A DNA stretch of 64,000 nt from Candidatus Scalindua japonica (GTDB lineage Bacteria > Planctomycetota > Brocadiia > Brocadiales > Scalinduaceae). Location of the stretch: the NCBI RefSeq assembly GCF_002443295.1, contig NZ_BAOS01000014.1:1-64000 (forward strand), given 5' to 3'. Numbering within the stretch: the first letter of the stretch is position 1; each line of letters opens with the position of its first letter. Shown here one piece after another: positions 18,582 to 26,937 of the stretch. Under the pieces are notes generated by a model, which saw only the letters and a list, made by a program, of their open reading frames with translations, did not search any database and was not told the DNA's origin. The translations under genes were made by a program, and so were the position numbers.

Positions 18582-19226
18582 TTACGGTTTAGTCTGGTGT
18601 TTGAATCTAACTTTCAAGAAACACCCTCCCAATACAGCCAGACCAATAATCAAAAGTACAACAGTCTGAGGTTCCGGGACTGCAGCAATTCCAAGCGTCA
18701 CAGTGAACTCATCAAAGCTGAATCCATTACCTGTGTTATAAGCCAGCATGACTGATTGCCCGATAGGAATAGTGTTAGTTACCGGAAAGTTATACACGTC
18801 TGCTAAAGGGACGGTGCCAACCAGCGTAATTGGTGGCCCACCGGCAATAGTCAGAATTGCATCTTCCGCATTGGTAAACGATGACAGGATCAGTTGGTCG
18901 AACGTGACAAGTTGATCAAATGTGATGGTAATCAATTCGGTAACACCGGAGCCGTTATCAATTGTATCGGTGTCATCACCAGCTCCCAAAGCGTTAATTC
19001 CGAATCCACCCGCAGTCTGGTTTAATACGCCGTCATTGGATGACAATGTTGCGGTCAATCCATTCTTTGTTATAGGACCTGTAACTAAACCATCCACAAA
19101 AGTACCCTCTGCTCCGCGCAAGTCAAATGTAATGGAAAACGCGTTTGCCGGTACAGACAAAGCACAAACTGAGGTCAGAACCATAGACATGAAAAGCAAA
19201 TATTGAATTGTTTTATACCGTAACAC
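18582..19226 (-). CDS. PEP-CTERM sorting-domain exported protein
   Basis: About 214 residues. The C-terminus has the tripartite exosortase signal: VPEP, a hydrophobic helix (VVLLIIGLAVLGG), and a basic tail (KVRFKHQTKP). The N-terminus is a signal peptide ending in VPANA. The middle is beta-rich with a run of TITFDQLVTFDQLILSSF, as in jelly-roll-like surface domains. I place the start at the GTG at 19226, because GAGGAGG lies 8 bases before it; the longer frame from 19247 would contain the ribosome site inside the gene. Such proteins are cut and anchored by exosortase, whose gene is not in the window. Function of the mature part is unknown. Confidence 0.85.
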   Translation of the reverse strand: MLRYKTIQYLLFMSMVLTSVCALSVPANAFSITFDLRGAEGTFVDGLVTGPITKNGLTATLSSNDGVLNQTAGGFGINALGAGDDTDTIDNGSGVTELITITFDQLVTFDQLILSSFTNAEDAILTIAGGPPITLVGTVPLADVYNFPVTNTIPIGQSVMLAYNTGNGFSFDEFTVTLGIAAVPEPQTVVLLIIGLAVLGGCFLKVRFKHQTKP

Positions 19227-19605
19227 TAGAGCAGCCTCCTCATCCATAAGGTTTAAAATAGAAACAAAAACGAACTAATTTACGTTAATAAAGTTTCTAT
19301 TCAGAAAGTCCGGCCTCCATGCCAGACTGCCACTTTGTTTCTTACATTTTAGTGAAACTCGTGGCATTTGTTAGATATCTCAACATCGGTGAGAATAATC
19401 AAACCATATTTTTCTTATCAGGTCAAACAAATATTCAAAAAACTACGATTTCTTTTTCTGTGAAACAGCGACTTTTTACTCTGAAAAAAAACTAGACAAT
19501 TGAAGGCATAAGTTGTAAATTCTTTTGAGTTCAATAAATCATCATACGTAAGGTACGTTGTCCTCTGTCCTATAGAATAACTTTTTCAGTTTGAGGAGAA
19601 TATCT
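19227..19605. other. Intergenic region between divergent genes
   Basis: About 380 bases shared by the promoters of the PEP-CTERM gene (minus) and the sensor gene (plus). Within it, the complement of about 19307-19328 can form an 8-base-pair stem with one G-U pair. No known riboswitch or sigma-54 site was recognised. Confidence 0.5.
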
Positions 19606-21567
19606 ATGTTTGTTTCGATAAAAACCCATGTCATAGTATTACTGATTTTTGCTACGATGACTCCTTTTGTTTTACTAAGAATTTTCGCGTATCCAATAAT
19701 ACAATCGGATCTCAAAACAGTGATTATGGATAACCTGGAAGCAATCGGACACAAACAGGCAGAGTTGGTGACCACCTGGATGCATGAGAGAATGAAGGAC
19801 GTCATTGTTGCAGCAAGCAATCCTAATGTGGCCAATAGCATTATATTTACAAAAGAGGAGAAGGAGTATAGAGACACCGTCAAATATCTGGAAACATTTG
19901 TGACTGAGTATGGCTACAAAGGAGCATTTGTAAGTGATAATAAAGGTACAATCATACTTGCAACATCAGAAGAACGTATTGGCATGGATATTTCAAAAAT
20001 GAATTTTTTTAAACAGGCAATTCTGGGAAAGACTTTTACGTCAAGTATCATGCCTTCAAAAATCCCTCTTACAAATGAGTTTGAAGAGAAAGAATTGGGA
20101 TTACCTACAATGTTTATTGCATCACCCCTGAAGGATGAAAACGATGTCATAACAGGCATTATCACATTAAGGATTCATGTAGGCATACTGAGTAATTTAA
20201 TGCATAGCTACGCATATGGAAAGACTGGAGAATCTTATCTTGTTAGCAAAAAAGGATACATGCTCACAGAATCGAGGTTTACTGAACATTTAAAAAAAAC
20301 CGGTGCGGTTAGTAAGAGGAGTGCTATGGAAGTCAGGTTGATTGACCCGGAAACAGGCAAATTAACCTTAGGTGCCAGGCAGTGTATTGCAGGTAAGAAC
20401 GGTTCTAATGGAGTCGGCTATAACGACTATGGGGGTATCTCTGTACTGGGAGTATGGGAGTGGGTACCTGAGTTTAATTGGGGAGTTATTACGGAAATAG
20501 ATAGAGCCGAAGCTTATGGGCCTGTTTACAACCTTAAATACATTGTCCTTGCTTTGATACTGTCGATAGCATTTCCATTCTTATTAGTAGCTTATTTTCT
20601 TGGCAGCAGATTTTCCACTCCTATCATCCGGCTTAAAGAATTTACCGAAGAGATAACTTCAGGAGATTTAACCAAAAAAGTGGAAATTAAAAACCATAAT
20701 GAGATAGGTGAATTGGCAACTGCCTTCAACATTATGACAAAAGCCCTACATGAGAAGACAAAAGAGACAAAGGAATCTGAGGAACGCTACAGAAAAATGT
20801 TTGATTCTCTCAAGGAAGGTGTATATCAATGTGAACCAGAAATCGAAGGAGTGTTTACATGGGTAAATCAGGCCTGTGCGGAAATGTTTGGCTACAATTC
20901 TCCGGAAGAGATGGCTGGTACAAAGGTCAAGAATATCTACGTAGACCCTGGAGATAGATGGCGGCTTCTGGAAATACTGGAAAACCACGGAATATGGAGA
21001 AACTTTGTCTCTAATTGTAAAAAAAGAGATGGTGAACCTCTTTATACAGAACGTACAACAAATATGATCAGAAACGAAGCAAATGAGCCTGTCCTGATTG
21101 AAGGGATAATCAGGGATATCACTGAGCGAAAAAGGCTGGAGGATGAGTTACATGAGTCTGTTGAACGCGACAGAGAGCTGTTTAATTCTCTTAGAGAAGG
21201 CATTTATCAATGTGAACCAGGATCTGAAGGAGCATTTACATGGGTAAATCAAGCCTGTGCTGAAATGTTTGGTTTCGAATCTCCAGAGGAGATGATGGGT
21301 ACAAAAACAAAGGATATTTTTGCTGATCCTGAAGATAGATGGAAATATCTTGAAAAGCTGGAAAAATATGGATTTTTGAGAAACTTTGTTTCTAATTGTA
21401 AAAAGAAAAATAATGAATGTTTTTTTACCGAACGCACTGCCAATTTAATCAGAAATGAAGATGGTGAACCTGTCACTATTGAAGGTATAATCAGGGATAT
21501 CTCTAAACAGAAGATGCTGGAGGAAAGACTGAAAAACTCCGAAAAATATCAAAATGATAAGGGTTGA
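19606..21567 (+). CDS. Cache-HAMP-PAS-PAS sensor protein without output domain
   Basis: 653 residues from the ATG at 19606, which has GAGGAG 7 bases upstream. Order of parts: transmembrane helix at residues 9-26, an extracellular double-cache-type sensor domain to about 305, second transmembrane helix at about 310-335, HAMP at about 335-390, then two PAS domains at about 395-520 and 520-645. The protein stops right after the second PAS. There is no histidine kinase, GGDEF, EAL or chemotaxis methyl-accepting domain. The two PAS copies are near duplicates, sharing FTWVNQACAEMFG and RNFVSNCKK. Either the output domain was lost or the protein signals by interaction. The following 140 bases show no kinase fragment in frame. 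Confidence 0.85.
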   Translation: MFVSIKTHVIVLLIFATMTPFVLLRIFAYPIIQSDLKTVIMDNLEAIGHKQAELVTTWMHERMKDVIVAASNPNVANSIIFTKEEKEYRDTVKYLETFVTEYGYKGAFVSDNKGTIILATSEERIGMDISKMNFFKQAILGKTFTSSIMPSKIPLTNEFEEKELGLPTMFIASPLKDENDVITGIITLRIHVGILSNLMHSYAYGKTGESYLVSKKGYMLTESRFTEHLKKTGAVSKRSAMEVRLIDPETGKLTLGARQCIAGKNGSNGVGYNDYGGISVLGVWEWVPEFNWGVITEIDRAEAYGPVYNLKYIVLALILSIAFPFLLVAYFLGSRFSTPIIRLKEFTEEITSGDLTKKVEIKNHNEIGELATAFNIMTKALHEKTKETKESEERYRKMFDSLKEGVYQCEPEIEGVFTWVNQACAEMFGYNSPEEMAGTKVKNIYVDPGDRWRLLEILENHGIWRNFVSNCKKRDGEPLYTERTTNMIRNEANEPVLIEGIIRDITERKRLEDELHESVERDRELFNSLREGIYQCEPGSEGAFTWVNQACAEMFGFESPEEMMGTKTKDIFADPEDRWKYLEKLEKYGFLRNFVSNCKKKNNECFFTERTANLIRNEDGEPVTIEGIIRDISKQKMLEERLKNSEKYQNDKG

Positions 21568-21707
21568 TATTTCTCAAACAGACAGATAATATTCTATAAA
21601 AATTGATAACCCCCAATCCTCTTTTCCGTTGACTTTAACAGTTAAAAGACTAAAATTTAAATTTCAAACCGTCTATTTTAAATCAACGTTTTTGAAAGGG
21701 AAAAATT

Positions 21708-22046
21708 GTGAAGCGAACTGTAACCTCTATAGTACTTATTGTTTTTATCGGTTTGGTAATTGGATTTTGTACGAACAGTGTAACTACCTTCGCCAATGAC
21801 CATGCAACTGGCAACTGCGCACAATGTGGAGAACCGAATGACGGTCATGTCGGTGCGATAACAGTTGAATATGATGGTGAGCATCAGACTTTCTGTTGTC
21901 CAAGTTGTGCCACTAAGTACGCAAATGCGCATCAAGAAGGAATACACCATCAAGGCAAAGGCCATCACGAGCACGATGACCATGGTAAACACAAAGGACA
22001 TGATGAGCACCAAGACCATGGTAAACACAAAGGACATGATCATTAG
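21708..22046 (+). CDS. Exported His-rich metal-binding protein with TRASH-like knuckle
   Basis: 112 residues, starting at a GTG with GAAAGGG upstream. Residues 1-29 are a signal peptide ending in TTFA. The middle has CAQCGEPNDG and FCCPSCATKY, a CX2C...CX2C pattern like TRASH/YHS metal-binding domains. The last 40 residues are almost entirely His, Gly, Asp and Lys, built from a 12-residue unit (DHGKHKGHDEHQ) repeated. At the DNA level 27 bases are exactly duplicated at 21978-22004 and 22014-22040. It probably binds Zn, Ni or Cu outside the cytoplasm. A strong terminator follows. Confidence 0.75.
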   Translation: MKRTVTSIVLIVFIGLVIGFCTNSVTTFANDHATGNCAQCGEPNDGHVGAITVEYDGEHQTFCCPSCATKYANAHQEGIHHQGKGHHEHDDHGKHKGHDEHQDHGKHKGHDH

Positions 22047-22074
22047 AACGAATTAGTTATATATTGCGTAATAT

Positions 22075-22119
22075 AAAAAGACATTCTTGTTTTAGCAAAA
22101 AGCAAGAATGTCTTTTTTT
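22075..22119 (+). terminator. Rho-independent terminator
   Basis: A 15-base-pair stem (AAAAAGACATTCTTG with its complement) encloses a 13-base loop and ends in a run of seven T. It lies just after the His-rich protein gene and only 19 bases before lpxA, so lpxA must have its own promoter within or after the loop, or depend on read-through. Confidence 0.9.
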
Positions 22120-22137
22120 GTAAAGTAAGGGGACAAA

Positions 22138-22908
22138 ATGATTCATAAAACTGCTATTATTGATTCGGGCGCTGAGCTGGCAAGTGATGTAGAAGTTGGC
22201 CCATATACCTTTATTGAATCGGATGTAACTATTGGGGAAGGCACTGTTATTGGCCCTAATGTCAATATCAAATCATACACTTCAATAGGTCCACGCTGCC
22301 ATATCCATACCGGAGCTGTCCTGGGTGGAACACCTCAGGACTTAAACTTCGATGGCGGAAAATCATATGTTACTATCGGAGCAAATTGTCAGATACGCGA
22401 AGGCGTAACGATCAATCGCGGAACCCAGCCAGATTCGACAACAGAGATTGGTGATGACTGCTTTCTAATGGCGTTATCGCATTTTGGCCACAATGTCAAA
22501 CTCGGCAACAAAGTTATAGTAGCAAACGGTGCATTATTAGGAGGTTATGTTGAAGTTGGAGATCAGGCTTTCATCAGTGGAAATTGTATTTTACATCAGT
22601 TTGTAACAATAGGTCGATTGGCCATGCTGGGTGGCGGTTGTGGCGCATCCAAAGACGTTCCTCCTTTCTGCCTGATGAAACCGTTAGAGGCAAATAAAAT
22701 CATAGGCTTAAACTCAGTTGGCCTGCGCAGATCAGAATTATCAAAAGATGATCGGCAGGAAATCAAAGAGGCATTCAAGATCCTTTTTCTATCAGGTTTG
22801 AATATAAGACCCGCTGTCGAAAAAATCAAATCAGCATATCCCTCAGGTCCGGCTTATGAGCTTGCAATATTTATAGATGAGTCAGAACGTGGTATCTGTG
22901 TGATGTAA
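22138..22908 (+). CDS. lpxA: Acyl-ACP--UDP-N-acetylglucosamine O-acyltransferase LpxA
   Basis: 256 residues, standard LpxA length. The N-terminal two-thirds is a left-handed beta helix of hexapeptide repeats (IGEGTVIGPNVNI and so on); the catalytic His lies in LSHFGHNVKLGN, and the C-terminal helical cap contains GLNSVGLRRSELS and the end of the acyl-chain site. LpxA adds the first acyl chain in lipid A synthesis, so the organism makes, or retains, lipid A genes. No lpxD or fabZ flank it; it stands alone, converging on the sugar reductase gene with 4 bases between them. Confidence 0.93.
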   Translation: MIHKTAIIDSGAELASDVEVGPYTFIESDVTIGEGTVIGPNVNIKSYTSIGPRCHIHTGAVLGGTPQDLNFDGGKSYVTIGANCQIREGVTINRGTQPDSTTEIGDDCFLMALSHFGHNVKLGNKVIVANGALLGGYVEVGDQAFISGNCILHQFVTIGRLAMLGGGCGASKDVPPFCLMKPLEANKIIGLNSVGLRRSELSKDDRQEIKEAFKILFLSGLNIRPAVEKIKSAYPSGPAYELAIFIDESERGICVM

Positions 22909-22912
22909 GTAT

Positions 22913-23788
22913 TTAAAAAAAGGATGACCTTGCTTTGATGATGCTTCGTAATTTTTCTGAATTAAGTGATACATCACCAATACGAGGCGGCCCATTGTCC
23001 TCCTCATGACGCATTCTACCATGTAATAAACCGGGAGAGTACCCTCCCCTATCCAACACATACTTACCTATTTCAAAAAGGCTCCATCTCCTTTCTCCTC
23101 CTAAATGGAATAGACCTCTCAACTCAAGTGTAAGCGCGGATATCACTACCCGGCCAACCTCTTCACATTCAACACAGCTTCTGTATTCATCATAAAAGAG
23201 CGTTACCGGCAGGTCTCTCCTGAACCTGTTCTCTATCCAATCAATCGCTCCTTTTTTGCCAACAATTGAATCTCCAAGTGGCAAAGCCAGTCTGATAATA
23301 CAATAGTCTCTGCATTTCTGAATATATCTCTCCGCGCTGACAAACGTCTTTCCTACAACGTTAATAGGACCAGGCGCGTCATCTTCGGTATAACCGTTTG
23401 TGGGTGCATTGTAACCGGAAAATACCAGATCAGTGCTCATATAAACAACAGGTACGTTTTTGCCAAACACATCTACCACCGCCTTTGTTCCCAGTACATT
23501 CAGTGAATGTGCCCATTCCGGTCTCTCTTCACATACATCCAGATCACAGACACCCGCACAATGGATTATGTGAGTTGGTTTGAATTCATCTCTTATTTCT
23601 TCCAGTTTTACCCGTTCTGTAATACAGAATGATTCAACATTTTTCGCATCGGGAACAACGGAATTTGGAGGCTTTAAACCAAATAATTGATTATCCGGCA
23701 ACAGATTACGTAATTGCGTGAATATAGGCCATCCATGTATTGATGTGACTCCTGTGACCAATATTCTCCAAGAATCAGGAATTATCAT
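22913..23788 (-). CDS. SDR-family sugar nucleotide reductase (RmlD-like)
   Basis: 291 residues of the extended short-chain dehydrogenase type. The N-terminal nucleotide site ILVTGVTSIHG, the strand-end HCAGVCDLD, the STDLVFSG segment and the catalytic position INVVGKTFVSAE (where Tyr is usual in YxxxK, here VxxxK) resemble dTDP-4-dehydrorhamnose reductase RmlD. The apparent absence of the catalytic Tyr raises doubt whether it is an active dehydrogenase. No other rml genes are nearby. Confidence 0.7.
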   Translation of the reverse strand: MIIPDSWRILVTGVTSIHGWPIFTQLRNLLPDNQLFGLKPPNSVVPDAKNVESFCITERVKLEEIRDEFKPTHIIHCAGVCDLDVCEERPEWAHSLNVLGTKAVVDVFGKNVPVVYMSTDLVFSGYNAPTNGYTEDDAPGPINVVGKTFVSAERYIQKCRDYCIIRLALPLGDSIVGKKGAIDWIENRFRRDLPVTLFYDEYRSCVECEEVGRVVISALTLELRGLFHLGGERRWSLFEIGKYVLDRGGYSPGLLHGRMRHEEDNGPPRIGDVSLNSEKLRSIIKARSSFF

Positions 23789-23903
23789 TATGTAAAGATT
23801 AAAGCCTTGAAACCTCGTGCATTAAGTGTAAGTTGAATATTGGCTATACTCAGGAGTTGTCAAGTCTAAGCTGTATAAAAGAACTACTCATTCGTTGGAT
23901 TAG

Positions 23904-23988
23904 CACGGACAAACGAGTTCCCGCCCGGCCTTGCCGTTCGCCAGCCCGACAAAAATGTTCTGACGGAGACGGGTATTCATACAACCCG
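23904..23988 (+). repeat. Dispersed repeat family A, copy at 23.9 kb
   Basis: Begins CACGGACAAACGAG and matches 13726-13810 over its full 85 bases with about ten differences and no gaps in the first 60 bases. The strand given is the same orientation as that copy. Confidence 0.85.
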
Positions 23989-24045
23989 GTCTGGCAATCT
24001 CTCTCTGCGATTTTTTTCTGAAGTTATTTATACGGAATCGTAACC

Positions 24046-24082
24046 AAAAAATAGCAAGCCTCTCGAAAGAGAGGCTTGCTAT
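24046..24082 (-). terminator. Rho-independent terminator of the OB-fold gene
   Basis: Read on the minus strand: a perfect 14-base-pair stem (ATAGCAAGCCTCTC and its complement), a TTTC loop, then six T. It lies about 90 bases after the end of the OB-fold protein gene. Confidence 0.9.
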
Positions 24083-24169
24083 CTGGCAACCGAGTTTGGA
24101 GTATCTGAAGTCAAATATATTTATCACTAACTTTAGTCCACTTCAAACTTAAGGCACTTTTACACTTCT

Positions 24170-24946
24170 CTACTTAGAAACCTGACCAAACTCAACAATC
24201 GCGTTGTATTTGTAGCCACTACCAAAGTCTTTATCAGAAAACAGTACACCCTTTATAGTTACTGTGTCTCCAACCGATGGAAGGTCCATAGTAGTGACAA
24301 CCATATCATTGTCCCCACTCTGTGCGCTACCAGTCCCATCCTGGATATGCAGCCAGTTTTTGTTCATGATCCGCGGAGTAACCTTGACTACTTCTCCCGT
24401 AAGAATAATATCTTTATTATCAAGCTCTTTTCTCTTCGCAAAAAGCTCTGAAACCGTATATGAGTTAGCCCCATCTACCTTTTCGACCTTTATGTCCTTA
24501 TGAGCAGAAGGCTTGGCTCCACTACTGCCTAAAGTCTTCTTTTGAGGTTTTGCATCTTCTGGTGCTGACCCTCCCTGTGAAATCAGCCCCTCAGAGAAGA
24601 GAATTGAATCAAAAGTACGGTTCAGGGACGGGCTCTTGTACTCAATCATTTCAAAACCGGCTGCCAGGACTACATCCTCTCCAACAGAGACCTTGCTTTC
24701 AGGTATTGCAACCCATACCATATCTTTCTTAGTTTGAAGAAGGATATAGGTGTAACCGGCGCTGTTCATCGTCTCTGCTACTGAACCCACAAGCGGGTCC
24801 TTTGACATAGCCTGAGGTGACACAGACTGAGGACTTTTATGTGTATCCTCATTAGATAATGAATACTGAGAAGCATAAGTTAAATTAACAAACGCAATAG
24901 TTGCAAACAGCAAAATAAGAGACAAAACAGCTACTGATCTTTTCAT
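24170..24946 (-). CDS. Secreted protein with C-terminal OB-fold domain
   Basis: 258 residues. Residues 1-25 are a signal peptide (KRSVAVLSLILLFATIAFVNLTYAS). Residues 50-110 form a small beta domain with MVWVAIPESKVSVGEDVVL, a pattern like secreted nitrite-reductase-associated NrfJ-type proteins, and a second OB-fold domain (residues 165-258) has ILTGEVVKVTPRIMNKNWLHIQDGTG, as in nucleic-acid-binding or tRNA-type OB folds that have been reused in exported proteins. The role is unknown. It has its own terminator. Confidence 0.7.
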   Translation of the reverse strand: MKRSVAVLSLILLFATIAFVNLTYASQYSLSNEDTHKSPQSVSPQAMSKDPLVGSVAETMNSAGYTYILLQTKKDMVWVAIPESKVSVGEDVVLAAGFEMIEYKSPSLNRTFDSILFSEGLISQGGSAPEDAKPQKKTLGSSGAKPSAHKDIKVEKVDGANSYTVSELFAKRKELDNKDIILTGEVVKVTPRIMNKNWLHIQDGTGSAQSGDNDMVVTTMDLPSVGDTVTIKGVLFSDKDFGSGYKYNAIVEFGQVSK

Positions 24947-25114
24947 TTCTTAATACACCTTTCTGATTTTATAGTTTATTACAAAATAAATTTAACAGGG
25001 TTTATAAATAGTTTAACAAAAAGAGAGTTATCAATTGTTCCCATTGTAAAATAAAAGTAAAATATAGTACTTTTATATAAAAAGAAGTGGATTATTCAAA
25101 GTAAATTTTTTTTA

Positions 25115-25990
25115 ATGCAAGATATTATCCATAACATGAAAACGTTCCTGATATGTCATCGTGGCGCACTTGGTGATTTTATACTTACATGGCCGGCACT
25201 CCTTTGCTTGAGAAAGACATTATCTGATTATCATTTTCTTGGCATTGGAAGACCAGAATATATGCGACTAGCCATAACCCTTGACTTGTTAGACACTTAT
25301 CTTGACAATGAATCATCTGAACTACTTGATTTTTTTTGTGGAAAGCGTATTCCTGAAGAGATTGGAACTCCACAGGGAGCCGTACTCTGGCTGACAAACG
25401 GACAGGAAACAGTAAATATATTAAAAAAATCGGCTTCACTACCGGTTATCTGTATACCCCCCTTTCCGACAAAACAGATACACTTGTCACACTATTACAG
25501 ATCAGTCATTCAAACTCATTTTAACATGATAATACCTCCAGGTCACTCAGATTATCTACCTACCAGGACTACGGAAAATCAATATGCACTTATTCATCCA
25601 GGAAGTGGAAGTTTAAAAAAAAATTATAATACACTCCTTTATAGAGATTTGGCGAAGCTATTGAGACAAACCGGTTATCAAAAAGTTAGTTTTATTTTTG
25701 GACCGGTTGAAGATGAAAAAATGAATAAAGAAGACTTTGCCGGAGAGTGTATAGAACGTCCAAAGGATGTAGAGGCGCTGGCAGATTTATTATCATGCGC
25801 GTCACTTTATATTGGAAACGATTCGGGTGTAAGCCATCTTTCCGGATTCCTGGGAATACCAACAATTGCCCTCTACAAATCTACAGATCCAGAGGTATGG
25901 GGTGTTTTAGGTAAAAAAGTTGTTTATATTCGGTCTAATGAAGAGAAATCAGCCTTGCATATGATAAAGGAGTGTTTGAGATCTTTATGA
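25115..25990 (+). CDS. Glycosyltransferase family 9 (heptosyltransferase-like)
   Basis: 291 residues. The N-terminal CHRGALGDFILTWPAL loop (acceptor side) and the C-terminal YIGNDSGVSHLSGFLGIPTIAL sugar-nucleotide site are the two signatures of the GT9 family that adds heptose to LPS cores; the central segment has LIHPGSGSLKKNY. It is shorter than WaaC/WaaF by 30-60 residues and lacks their usual specificity segments, so the sugar is uncertain. A second in-frame ATG at 25136 is an equally possible start, since neither has a clear ribosome site. Confidence 0.85.
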   Translation: MQDIIHNMKTFLICHRGALGDFILTWPALLCLRKTLSDYHFLGIGRPEYMRLAITLDLLDTYLDNESSELLDFFCGKRIPEEIGTPQGAVLWLTNGQETVNILKKSASLPVICIPPFPTKQIHLSHYYRSVIQTHFNMIIPPGHSDYLPTRTTENQYALIHPGSGSLKKNYNTLLYRDLAKLLRQTGYQKVSFIFGPVEDEKMNKEDFAGECIERPKDVEALADLLSCASLYIGNDSGVSHLSGFLGIPTIALYKSTDPEVWGVLGKKVVYIRSNEEKSALHMIKECLRSL

Positions 25991-26067
25991 CTGTTGACTA
26001 TTAGATTTGTGAGTCAGAATAAGGGTTTCAGTAGTAAAAAGAATGCAATAAGAATCATTAACCCTTT

Positions 26068-26351
26068 TTATTCATCAGTTCTTTTCTTTATCTTGTCATA
26101 TACATTTTTTCTATGAATAATGCCCAATACCAATACTTCACTTTTCGCCACTTTGAAATCAACTCTATAATCTCCTACCCTTAGTTTCCAATAACCTTTG
26201 AGGGTTTTTCTTAAAGGTTCCCCGTATTGATGTGGAGCGGTCATGAGGCGTGTTTCTATTGCTTTTTTAATACGCATTCTCGATCGCAGATCAATTAATG
26301 GTATGTCCGTTTCCTTTACATAAGGATGATTGATAAGGAACTGATATCCAT
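26068..26351 (-). pseudogene. RelE/ParE-family toxin, frameshifted after its start codon
   Basis: The family signature is intact downstream: RSRMRIKKAIETRLMTAP, GEPLRKTLKGYWKLRVGDYRV, and HRKNVYDKIKKR near the end. A good ribosome site (AAGGAG, 7 bases) leads to an ATG at 26351, but this ATG is one base out of frame with the toxin: the frame carrying YQFLINHPYVKETDIPLID, the expected first strand of the fold, has no start of its own. Deletion of a single base between the ATG and the second codon explains it. An internal ATG at 26277 would give a 69-residue protein lacking the first strand and helix. So the gene is probably dead unless the missing base is a sequencing error. Confidence 0.75.
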
Positions 26352-26376
26352 CTTCTTGCTCCTTAAGATATAGATG

Positions 26377-26631
26377 CTATAAATATGGAGAAATAATATC
26401 CGCTCTAAGACCTTCGCTTGGATCGACGTTACAGTAGAATTGCCACTCACCGGTTGTATTCGGTTGTTTGAGTTCCTCTTCCAGCCAGGCAATACTTTCC
26501 TTGTTAATCCGCCCAAAGCTGAATACTCTCTTCTCTTTTTTACTTATAAAAAAATCTCTATCATCCTCTACATAACTATTATCTTTAAGAAGCTGATGCT
26601 TGTTCATCTCAACAAAATCAAACTCTATCAC
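26377..26631 (-). CDS. Small unknown protein in antitoxin position
   Basis: 84 residues, starting at a GTG with GAGGAG 8 bases upstream and ending 25 bases before the toxin start, hence in the same operon. It is acidic, with no recognisable ribbon-helix-helix, HTH or AbrB domain (key segments: SFGRINKESIAWLEEELK and EWQFYCNVDPSEG). Position makes it the expected antitoxin, but sequence does not support any known antitoxin family. The palindrome at 26654-26695 is just upstream. Confidence 0.55.
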   Translation of the reverse strand: MIEFDFVEMNKHQLLKDNSYVEDDRDFFISKKEKRVFSFGRINKESIAWLEEELKQPNTTGEWQFYCNVDPSEGLRADIISPYL

Positions 26632-26653
26632 TTTAAGATCTCCTCATATTCAT

Positions 26654-26695
26654 CTATTCTGTTAGTTTTTTATTAATAAAAAACTAACAGAATAG
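26654..26695. promoter_or_regulatory. 42-base perfect palindrome upstream of toxin module
   Basis: The arms (CTATTCTGTTAGTTTTTTATT and its exact complement) meet with no spacer. It starts 22 bases upstream of the GTG of the antitoxin-position gene, where toxin-antitoxin complexes bind to repress their own promoter. A TTGACA (complement of tgtcaa at 26702-26707) just upstream could be the -35 box. Confidence 0.65.
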
Positions 26696-26770
26696 TATAG
26701 AATGTCAACTAATTTCGATGACTCAGTGACTCCAGGACATGAAAATATATCTCCCTTTTATAGAGCACAG

Positions 26771-26846
26771 CGGCCATGTCACTGCTTATAAACACATCAT
26801 CACGGCCGTCTGCCATTAGTCGGGCGGGGATGATGCACTCCATATT
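26771..26846 (+). repeat. Dispersed repeat family B, copy 1
   Basis: Shares with 36731-36812 the segments TGTCACTG, CATCATCAC, a CGGGGATGATGC segment and CTCCATATT in the same order and spacing. CATCATC and GATGATG can pair, so the element may fold as a hairpin. Confidence 0.75.
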
Positions 26847-26937
26847 ACCCTTTTGAAATAAGCGGGATATACCTGTTTTCCAAAAACTGTACTGAAATCC
26901 TACAACAAGAGCAGCGAAGGCGGGCAAACGTCTTAAT

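Larger units (their letters stand above)
23789..24169. other. Intergenic region with repeat copy and terminator
   Basis: 381 bases between two minus-strand genes. It holds a family A repeat (23904-23988) and the terminator at 24046-24082. The rest gives no coding frame I believe in. Confidence 0.6.
26632..26937. other. Intergenic region upstream of toxin module
   Basis: 306 bases holding the palindrome and a family B repeat (26771-26846). The 85-codon minus-strand frame at 26709-26966 runs through the repeat and overlaps the next gene's end; I take it as spurious. Confidence 0.6.

Noticed and set aside
19300-19330. c-di-GMP riboswitch before the sensor or PEP-CTERM gene
   Set aside because: A short stem exists but none of the conserved riboswitch core sequences are present.
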